From the NCBI GenBank assembly GCA_003216915.1, contig QCIB01000004.1, forward strand, positions 40,052 to 104,051: a stretch of 64,000 nt of DNA, given 5' to 3'. The position numbers were made by a program, and so were the translations under genes. The first letter of the stretch is position 1. The number at the start of each line of letters is the position of its first letter. The notes beneath the pieces were generated by a model. That model had not been told where the DNA came from. It did not search any database and saw only the letters and a list, made by a program, of their open reading frames with translations. The DNA is from Prochlorococcus sp. AG-402-I23. GTDB taxonomy: Bacteria > Cyanobacteriota > Cyanobacteriia > PCC-6307 > Cyanobiaceae. This document shows positions 57,501 through 64,000 of the stretch, piece by piece.

Positions 57501-58171
57501 TTTGTGTAGCATTAATTCCTGCAAGAGGTGGATCAAAGGGTATTCCCAGAAAGAATATTAAGCCTTTTAATTCAAAACCATTAATATATTGGTCTATCAA
57601 GATTGCTCTGGAGAGTAATAAAGTTGATAGAGTAATAGTCTCTACTGAAGATGAAGAAATAGCTGATATAGCGAGATCCTTTTCAGCGGAGGTTCCCTTT
57701 ATGCGACCAAAAAAATATGCAATGGATAACTCCTCTGGATTAGAGCCTATTATGCATGCATTAGAGAAAATTCCAAATATAAATGATCTGCTAATTTTGC
57801 AACCAACATCTCCATTGAGAAGATTAGAAGATATTGATGGTATTTTTAACCAAAGATCCAAGTTTGGTGCTGATTCTGCAGTTTCCTTAACTTTATCCAA
57901 AAAGCCTTGCGACCTTTTTTTTCAATTAAACAATAATATGAAGGTAATATCCAGTACAGATAATTTATCTATTAAGCCTAGGCAAGCATATCAAAAAAAA
58001 TTTTGTTTAAATGGATCATTATATTTATCTACAAAAAAATCAATTTTGAAAAATAAATCTTTAGTTACTTCTGATACAGTCGGTTATATAATGCCTGAAG
58101 AATATTCAATTGATATTGATACATCTTTTGATTGGATGATTGCAGAATTTTTAATGGAAAGACTTTTATGA
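57497..58171 (+). CDS. neuA: Acylneuraminate/legionaminate cytidylyltransferase
   Basis: Activates the nonulosonic acid as its CMP form. 224 residues, the single-domain type. The N-terminal CTP site is ALIPARGGSKGIPRKNI, then ILQPTSPLRRLEDIDG and KFCLNGSLYLST. LegF is the name in the legionaminic pathway. It overlaps ptmE and legB by four bases on each side. Confidence 0.92.
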   Translation: MICVALIPARGGSKGIPRKNIKPFNSKPLIYWSIKIALESNKVDRVIVSTEDEEIADIARSFSAEVPFMRPKKYAMDNSSGLEPIMHALEKIPNINDLLILQPTSPLRRLEDIDGIFNQRSKFGADSAVSLTLSKKPCDLFFQLNNNMKVISSTDNLSIKPRQAYQKKFCLNGSLYLSTKKSILKNKSLVTSDTVGYIMPEEYSIDIDTSFDWMIAEFLMERLL

Positions 58172-59163
58172 AGAAAATATTTGTTACTGGTGCAGATGGT
58201 TTTATAGGTTCACATTTAGTTGAACTACTTGTTGAAGAAGGCTTTGATGTTACTGCTTTATGTATCTATAACTCAAGTGGGAGTTGGGGCTGGTTAGATA
58301 ATATATCTCCAGTAATAAAAAATGAGATTAAAGTCATTCTTGGCGATGTAAGGGATCCTTTATGTGTTAAGCAAGCTATGAAAGGATGCGATACTGTTTT
58401 TCATTTGGCTGCTCTAATCGCAATCCCATACAGTTATGAAGCTCCCGCAAGCTATATAGATACAAATATTCATGGTACTTTAAATATTTTACAGGCTGCT
58501 AGAGATTTAGATATTAGAAAATTAGTGCATACTTCTACATCGGAAACTTACGGCACAGCACAATTTGTTCCTATTACTGAAGATCATCCTGTAGTGGGAC
58601 AGTCTCCATATTCAGCTTCCAAAATAGGAGCTGATCAGATGGCTATAAGTTATTGGAAAAGCTTTGAACTGCCAGTTACAATATTAAGACCTTTTAATAC
58701 CTACGGACCAAGGCAAAGTAATAGAGCAGTTATTCCCCAAATTATTACTCAGATAGCGAAAGGAAAAAATCAAATAAAACTTGGAGCTTTGACTCCTACA
58801 AGAGATTTTAATTTTGTCTCGGATACTTGTAAAGCATTTCTTGCTGTTGCAAGATCTAAAAAAACTTTAGGGGAAATTATTAATTCGGCAAGTAACTTTG
58901 AAATTTCTATTGAAAAAACGGCTTTATTAATTTCAGAGTTAATGAATCATTCAATAGAAATCTTATCAGAGGAGAAAAGAAAAAGACCCTTAAATTCTGA
59001 AGTGAATAGGCTTTTTGGTAGTAATAAAAAAATTTTTTCCTTAACTGATTGGAGTCAGGATTATGGTGGAATTGAAGGATTTAAAAAAGGATTAAAAATA
59101 ACTATAGATTGGTTTACGAACGCCAATAACTTATCCCTCTACCGCTCTGATTATCTTATTTGA
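58168..59163 (+). CDS. legB: LegB-type NAD-dependent sugar 4,6-dehydratase
   Basis: Short-chain dehydrogenase fold of the GDP/UDP-sugar 4,6-dehydratase type. About 331 residues when started at ATG 58168 (MKKIFVTGADGFIGSHL). The frame reads 12 more codons upstream, but those overlap neuA and lack a conserved sequence. The Rossmann motif is GADGFIGSH; the active-site pair is YSASK (SPYSASKIGAD) and the earlier TSTSETYG. Overlaps the neuA stop in ATGA. It makes the 4-keto-6-deoxy intermediate for LegC. Confidence 0.9.
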   Translation: MKKIFVTGADGFIGSHLVELLVEEGFDVTALCIYNSSGSWGWLDNISPVIKNEIKVILGDVRDPLCVKQAMKGCDTVFHLAALIAIPYSYEAPASYIDTNIHGTLNILQAARDLDIRKLVHTSTSETYGTAQFVPITEDHPVVGQSPYSASKIGADQMAISYWKSFELPVTILRPFNTYGPRQSNRAVIPQIITQIAKGKNQIKLGALTPTRDFNFVSDTCKAFLAVARSKKTLGEIINSASNFEISIEKTALLISELMNHSIEILSEEKRKRPLNSEVNRLFGSNKKIFSLTDWSQDYGGIEGFKKGLKITIDWFTNANNLSLYRSDYLI

Positions 59164-59310
59164 AAAAATATAGATTTTCAAAATTTAAAGTATCTACCTG
59201 TTAAAAACAATTTTGACTTTAAAAAATTTAAAAATCTTTATCCAATAATTATAAATATTGGTTTTATGTAATCGAATAAAAATTATATTGAAATTTAAAA
59301 ATTATGATTT

Positions 59311-60879
59311 TTACAAAAATAATAAATTTTTTTTCTTCAAATAAATTCTTTGAATAGGAGCTTTATAGGTATATGAAGTTCTTAAAGAAATGACATTCAT
59401 TTCTAAAGACAATGCAATGTTTATTAATGAAGAATCGCCAAATATAGAAAATTTAGTTTTATATAATGTTTCAGCAAAACTCTCATTTTTATTATTTATG
59501 AAATTAATCTTACACATTTTATATCTTGAATCTTTTTTTAATAAAAAAATAAATTTTTGCATTTTTTTTATAGATAAAGATGGATGAAGTCTTATATAAA
59601 GTTTTTTAATTCTTATTCTTTTTTCAATTTTGGTATCAATAGTAAACAATAATCTTAAAACTTGAATAAACTCATTTTCTGTTCCATGAGTAATAAATGT
59701 AAAGTCTCTTTTATTAGAAAAATTTGATATTTTTTTAATATTTTTAAAATTAAATCTCTTCATTTCTTTCTCAATTTTTATATATTCAAATTTTTTGTTT
59801 GTATACTTTTCACTCAAAACAGACTTTAGTTCGTCAAGTGATGTCTGATCAGGAAGCATAAAAATATTTTCTCCCCAAACCCCCAAATCTAGTTCATATT
59901 TAGTTGGTATGAATTGCTGATGATATTGCGAAGCAAATGAAGAACATCCTATATATGAAATTATATTTGTTTTTGATTCTCTCGGCTTGAATTTTATTAA
60001 TCCAACAGAAAATAATTTTGAATCATTTTGATTTTCTGACCAGACATAAATAGAATTAAATTTGAAATTGTTAATAATATATTTAGCACTATGAAAGTTT
60101 AATAAATGTAATAATCTTCTATTTAAATAATTTAATTTGATTAGGTTATTAATGTGGGTGCCATATGTTTTTTTATTTTGTCCAAAGAAATCAAACCAAT
60201 AAGATTCTATTAGATAAAAAATTGAAATTAGTAAATCTTTATTAGATACAAAGTCTAAACATTTTAATATGTTTTTTTTGGAATTTCTAAGTCCATCACC
60301 TATTGAGTAAAATTCAGGGAATTCACTGGCATAAAAATATTCATTCTTTCTATATTTTGCTCCAGGGTAATAATGATAAATAGAATAATCTTTTTTACTT
60401 TTCCAATAATGGAAAGTAAAGAGATTTATTTTTTTGTTTTTATCTATCGATTCAATACTAAATTTATCTCTTTTTCTTTTAAAATTTATATAAATGAAAG
60501 AATAAGAAACCATATAAATTGTATCTAATAATGCAAAAACTAATTTTATAAAGAATTTTATTACAGATTTTAATAATGATATTAAAAACTTTGGCTTAAA
60601 AAAGATTTTGAAATTTAGATTATTGCCTAAGATATATGAATGTTTTTGAGATTTATCTAATGATTCAAAAAGTGCATTATCTAATTCTTTTCCTTTTAAA
60701 CCTATATTGAACATTGTATCTAGGGCATATATGGAAGATGGCCTAGGATGTCTATCAAAAATATTACAAGTAACAAAGTATGGTTTTTTACTTAATAAAT
60801 TTTTGTAGATATAGCTTCTTTTTATATGTTTAATTAATAGAAAATTATAATAAAGGTTAGCTTTTCTAAGGCTTATCAT
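59311..60879 (-). CDS. Unassigned protein of the surface-glycan region, 522 residues
   Basis: I cannot name a family. One hydrophobic stretch in the first third (about residues 86-128, FKPKFLISLLKSVIKFFIK and FALLDTIYMVSYSFIYI) may be membrane-associated. The C-terminal part has a sequence style like a GT-B glycosyltransferase: FTFITHGTENEF, KKLYIRLHPSLS and FSIFGDSSLINIALSLEMNVISL, the last resembling the conserved nucleotide-sugar side of sialyl- or polysialyl-type transferases. Composition is lysine-, asparagine- and phenylalanine-rich, more AT-biased than core genes. A role in attaching the nonulosonate made by the adjacent genes is plausible. Confidence 0.5.
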   Translation of the reverse strand: MISLRKANLYYNFLLIKHIKRSYIYKNLLSKKPYFVTCNIFDRHPRPSSIYALDTMFNIGLKGKELDNALFESLDKSQKHSYILGNNLNFKIFFKPKFLISLLKSVIKFFIKLVFALLDTIYMVSYSFIYINFKRKRDKFSIESIDKNKKINLFTFHYWKSKKDYSIYHYYPGAKYRKNEYFYASEFPEFYSIGDGLRNSKKNILKCLDFVSNKDLLISIFYLIESYWFDFFGQNKKTYGTHINNLIKLNYLNRRLLHLLNFHSAKYIINNFKFNSIYVWSENQNDSKLFSVGLIKFKPRESKTNIISYIGCSSFASQYHQQFIPTKYELDLGVWGENIFMLPDQTSLDELKSVLSEKYTNKKFEYIKIEKEMKRFNFKNIKKISNFSNKRDFTFITHGTENEFIQVLRLLFTIDTKIEKRIRIKKLYIRLHPSLSIKKMQKFIFLLKKDSRYKMCKINFINNKNESFAETLYKTKFSIFGDSSLINIALSLEMNVISLRTSYTYKAPIQRIYLKKKNLLFL

Positions 60880-61149
60880 ATATTTTTAATCTTACAAAGT
60901 ATTTATTTATATTATCAGTTAAAAAATTTTTTTTAATTTATAAAATTTATAGTCAGCTCGGTTTTTTTAATATCTCTTTAAAAGAAATTAATACTTAAAT
61001 TTCTAAACTATTTGAAATTTACGGAAATTTGATGTTTAGTCTCAATAAATTATTAAAAAACTTTTGAATAATATAATGATTTTTATTGAAAAGCCAATGC
61101 CTATAAGAAGAAATTTGAGTCAAATTTTTATTAATGAAAGCTAAATTAA

Positions 61150-63039
61150 TCAGCTCTTCAATATATTTTTAATCGACTCTGATACTTGCCATTCAGGCAA
61201 TATTGATATTAGCTTTAATAAAACTTTTTTTTCTTGATTATTTTCAATCATGGTTTTTACTTCATCAAGAGTTTTATAAAGTTTTTCGGAAGATAATGAT
61301 TTTTCTCTTGCCTTAAATATCAAAGGATGTTTAGTTTCTATTGCTTTAAAATCTATTAATAGCTCCTCATATAATTTCTCCCCATCTTTTAAACCAATTA
61401 TTTTTATTTCAATATCACCATCTTTGTTATTTTTATCTTTTATAGTCAGCCCGTTTAGCCTTATAAGATTCTTGGCTAAATCAATTATTTTTATAGGTTT
61501 TCCCATATCCAGAAGCAAAACATCTCCAGAATTTGATATTAGATTTGACTGTATAACTAATAAAGCCGCTTCTTCAATAGTCATAAAATATCTTATAACT
61601 TCTGGATGTGTAATTGTTATTGGCCCTCCTTTTGCTATTTGTTCTTTAAATAAAGGAACAACCGATCCTGAAGAGCCGAGCACATTTCCAAAACGAACTA
61701 TTGAAAATTTAGTAAGTGGGTAATCTTTTGAAAAAACTTGAAATATTAATTCTGAAATTCTCTTTGTTGCCCCCATAACGTTAGTAGGCCTTACTGCTTT
61801 ATCAGAAGAAATAAGAACTATTGAATTAATTTTATATTTTGCACCAAGTTTACATATTGAAAGAGTTGAAAAAATATTATTTTGGATCCCACTTAAAGGA
61901 TTCTCTTCTATCATATGAACATGCTTGTAAGCCGCTGCATGAAAAAATGAATTGATAGGAAATTTATTAAAAATACTTTCTAATTTTGTTTCGTCAATGC
62001 AATTTAATAAAATTGGATATACTTTTACCTGTGAAATATTTATTTGATTAAGTTCTTTGTCAATTTCATAAAGGCTGTGTTCATTATTATCAATTATTAT
62101 AAGTTGCTTTGGAGAGAGAGAAATAATTTTTCTACAAAGTTCCGATCCAATAGATCCTCCAGCACCAGTTACACAAACTATCTCACCTGTTATAGATGGA
62201 CCAACTAATTCTTCTTTGGGAGGTATGTAATCTCTTGCTAATAAATCTTCAATTGAAATAGGAACAAGGTTATTAGTTTTTTCAGTTGAAATAATAGATT
62301 CAGATATAGAGGGAATTAAAAATATAGGAATTTTAAATTTATTCAATTTATTAATTAACTTTATTTTGTTTTCACTATTAAATTTATCTTTTGCAATTAA
62401 GATTTTATCAATTTTGTTTTTGTTTGATTTAATGTATGAAATGGAATTAATAGGTATATTATCTAAAGATCTTTTAAAAAATTCTTTATCTTCGTCAATT
62501 ATTGATAATATCTCATATAAATGTGCATTTTTGAGTAAATATACTATTTGTATGCAGTTTTTTGTGGCCCCATATATCACCACCTTTTCTTTCTTTATAT
62601 TTATATTATCCTCAATTTTGGATAATATATCTCTTACAAATACTCTAAAAAAGATAGATGTATTTATTAAAATAAGAAAGTATAATATCCAGAATACCAA
62701 GACTATTTGAAATTTAAAAAATATACTTGAGATAAAAAAAAGAAGAAAAGTTAGTATTGTGTTTCTAATAATTAATCTATAAAAAGATTGAGAACCTATA
62801 TACCTTGTTAATGTTATGTATTGTCCAGTAAAAATAAATAATGGAACTCCAATTATTATAGAAATCGTAAATAAAATTACATAACTCCTTAAATTAAAAA
62901 TTAAGGACTCTTTTAATAATAATAAAGTTATTAACAATGTAAAAAATAAATTTAAAATATCGAATGAAGCAATCAAAATTTTTTTCTTGCTATTGTTTAG
63001 ATTTAAAATATGGTTTATAAGTTTAGTTATGTATTTCAT
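61150..63039 (-). CDS. Membrane-bound nucleotide-sugar dehydratase, CapD/WbpM-like
   Basis: 629 residues. About four N-terminal transmembrane segments and a Rossmann-like middle are followed by the catalytic SDR domain starting at VTGAGGSIGSELCRKI. The pattern SSDKAVRPTNVMGATKR, with Met in place of the usual active-site Tyr, is typical of the large CapD/WbpM/PglF group. These enzymes make UDP-4-keto-6-deoxy sugars for O-antigen or capsule. The gene runs in the same direction as the WecA-like gene and lies 52 bases after it. Confidence 0.9.
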   Translation of the reverse strand: MKYITKLINHILNLNNSKKKILIASFDILNLFFTLLITLLLLKESLIFNLRSYVILFTISIIIGVPLFIFTGQYITLTRYIGSQSFYRLIIRNTILTFLLFFISSIFFKFQIVLVFWILYFLILINTSIFFRVFVRDILSKIEDNINIKKEKVVIYGATKNCIQIVYLLKNAHLYEILSIIDEDKEFFKRSLDNIPINSISYIKSNKNKIDKILIAKDKFNSENKIKLINKLNKFKIPIFLIPSISESIISTEKTNNLVPISIEDLLARDYIPPKEELVGPSITGEIVCVTGAGGSIGSELCRKIISLSPKQLIIIDNNEHSLYEIDKELNQINISQVKVYPILLNCIDETKLESIFNKFPINSFFHAAAYKHVHMIEENPLSGIQNNIFSTLSICKLGAKYKINSIVLISSDKAVRPTNVMGATKRISELIFQVFSKDYPLTKFSIVRFGNVLGSSGSVVPLFKEQIAKGGPITITHPEVIRYFMTIEEAALLVIQSNLISNSGDVLLLDMGKPIKIIDLAKNLIRLNGLTIKDKNNKDGDIEIKIIGLKDGEKLYEELLIDFKAIETKHPLIFKAREKSLSSEKLYKTLDEVKTMIENNQEKKVLLKLISILPEWQVSESIKNILKS

Positions 63040-63091
63040 TTAAAAAAAGTTTGAAAAATGTAAAAATTACCAAAATTAGAAACTAATTTTT

Positions 63092-64000
63092 TTAATATAT
63101 AATTTTATTATTTTTAAATGGTATTGCATATTTACCATTTAAGTAAATCCCTAATAAAATCCAAATTGAGTTTGAAATTAATAGCCATATATTATCAAAG
63201 TATTTATATATAATACAATTTAAAAGGATAGTGAAAAAATATATAGATGTAATCTGCATCTGGTTAAGAGCACCTGCATTAAGTCTTTGATAAAGATGTA
63301 ATTTGTGTGGTTTAAATATATTTTGATTATTACTAAATCTAAGTATTAAAGTTAAGAAAGAATCTATTAATAAGGGGAATATTATTAGAAGTAAATATAG
63401 TGCATTTGGATGGGGTTTGCTAAAACAAAGCATTGTATAATAGGCACCAAGAAAAGTACTTCCTGTATCTCCCATGAATACCTTTGCAGGAGAAAAATTC
63501 CAAGGAATGAAACCTAATAAACAACCTGATAAGATTAAAATTGTAATATTAGAGTCAATTAATCCTATGAAAAATAAAGATATAAAAAATGTTGATGCTA
63601 TCAAACAATCAATACCATCCATAAAATTAATAAAATTAATCAAGCCTGTACCTAATACAATAATAAATATATAGATTATCGTTAATAAAGCTGAATTATT
63701 TAGATTAAGTGAAATATCTAATTTAAGCTCTGAATTTCTAAAAATAAAAAATACTGTACAAAATTGTACGAAATATCTTACCAATGATGGAATCTTAAAT
63801 TTATCATCTAAAAAACCAATTATTGCTAGAGGAACCAAGCTTATTATGCTTAAGCGCTTTATAAATATGTTTAAACAAATTGCTATTAAAATAAATGATA
63901 AACCACCAGCAGTTGGAGTTATCTTGTTATGAGAACTTCTTACATTCGGGTTATCTGTAATAAATTTTCTTAAAAAAGGAAAAAGAAAATACATAAAAAT
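63092..64000 (-). CDS. WecA/MraY-family polyprenyl-phosphate sugar-1-phosphate transferase, probably cut at the window edge
   Basis: Integral membrane initiator of glycan assembly, moving a sugar phosphate to undecaprenyl phosphate. The motifs are DNPNVRSSHNKITPTAGGLS near the start, IGFLDDKF, NFMDGIDCLIA and FMGDTGSTFLGA. About ten hydrophobic segments are present. An ATG at 63992-63994 is possible, but related proteins have roughly ten more residues before this point and the frame stays open to 64000, so I regard the 5' end as missing. Ahead of the CapD-like gene on the same strand. Confidence 0.88.
   Translation of the reverse strand: MFMYFLFPFLRKFITDNPNVRSSHNKITPTAGGLSFILIAICLNIFIKRLSIISLVPLAIIGFLDDKFKIPSLVRYFVQFCTVFFIFRNSELKLDISLNLNNSALLTIIYIFIIVLGTGLINFINFMDGIDCLIASTFFISLFFIGLIDSNITILILSGCLLGFIPWNFSPAKVFMGDTGSTFLGAYYTMLCFSKPHPNALYLLLIIFPLLIDSFLTLILRFSNNQNIFKPHKLHLYQRLNAGALNQMQITSIYFFTILLNCIIYKYFDNIWLLISNSIWILLGIYLNGKYAIPFKNNKIIY

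Noticed and set aside
58132..58167. Earlier start of the legB-type gene
   Set aside because: The extra 12 codons overlap neuA in another frame; MKKIFVTGADG at 58168 is the standard SDR start and gives an ATGA junction.
1..64000. CRISPR array
   Set aside because: No regularly spaced direct repeats of 24-40 bases were noticed; the only tandem repeat seen is the coding one in ffh.

Overview
The window reads as chromosome of a marine picocyanobacterium, most likely a high-light-adapted Prochlorococcus. The DNA is very AT-rich, genes are packed with tiny spacers or overlaps, and several families are typical of that group: nickel superoxide dismutase with its maturation protease, an Ftn2/ZipN-type division protein, a DUF3611 (Tic21-like) protein, TIGR03792 and DUF3122 proteins, CpmA/LarB, a ThiE with a long N-terminal extension, and a group 2 sigma factor. 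I see no transposase, integrase, rRNA operon or CRISPR array. The strain assignment is inference.

Region 1 (1-29.7 kb) is core genome: ddl (cut by the window edge), miaB, tRNA-His, an amidohydrolase/FAD-oxidoreductase pair, folC, argD directly behind tRNA-Leu, two tiny overlapping membrane-protein ORFs, murA, a SpoU-type RNA methyltransferase, lpd, trpC, a nickel module (permease, sodX, sodN), an FKBP isomerase, lnt, mnmA, nnrE/nnrD, a sigma factor, pdhA, ftn2, ffh, rpsP, phoH, a Bax-inhibitor-like protein, era and trmD.

Region 2 (29.8-37.7 kb) is a surface-polysaccharide island between trmD and ispF. It holds a Wza-like export protein, an oxygenase-like protein, decayed copies of ispF and of the wza 3' end lying side by side, and a compact set resembling a Dlt system: SGNH hydrolase, acyl carrier protein, MBOAT acyltransferase, AMP-forming ligase and a formyltransferase. 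The decayed copies suggest the island grew by recombination or tandem duplication across the wza-ispF interval. The Dlt-like set with a formyltransferase is the best candidate here for an undescribed system.

Region 3 (37.8-52.3 kb) is core again: ispF, a TIGR03792 protein, cpmA/larB, small ORFs, thiS-thiE-ribF, a DUF3611 protein, surE, pheS, nadK, cobL, a DUF3122 protein, ribD, ftsH, argF and lexA with a likely SOS box.

Region 4 (52.3-64 kb) is a second surface-glycan region. It encodes most of a legionaminic-acid-type nonulosonate pathway (NeuB, NeuC, LegC, PtmE, NeuA and LegB types), an unrecognised 522-residue protein, a membrane-bound CapD/WbpM-like dehydratase and a WecA/MraY-like glycan initiator at the window edge. 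Regions 2 and 4 together look like envelope-decoration loci, a kind of locus often linked to phage and grazer pressure. I saw no N-acetyltransferase for the nonulosonate pathway in this window.
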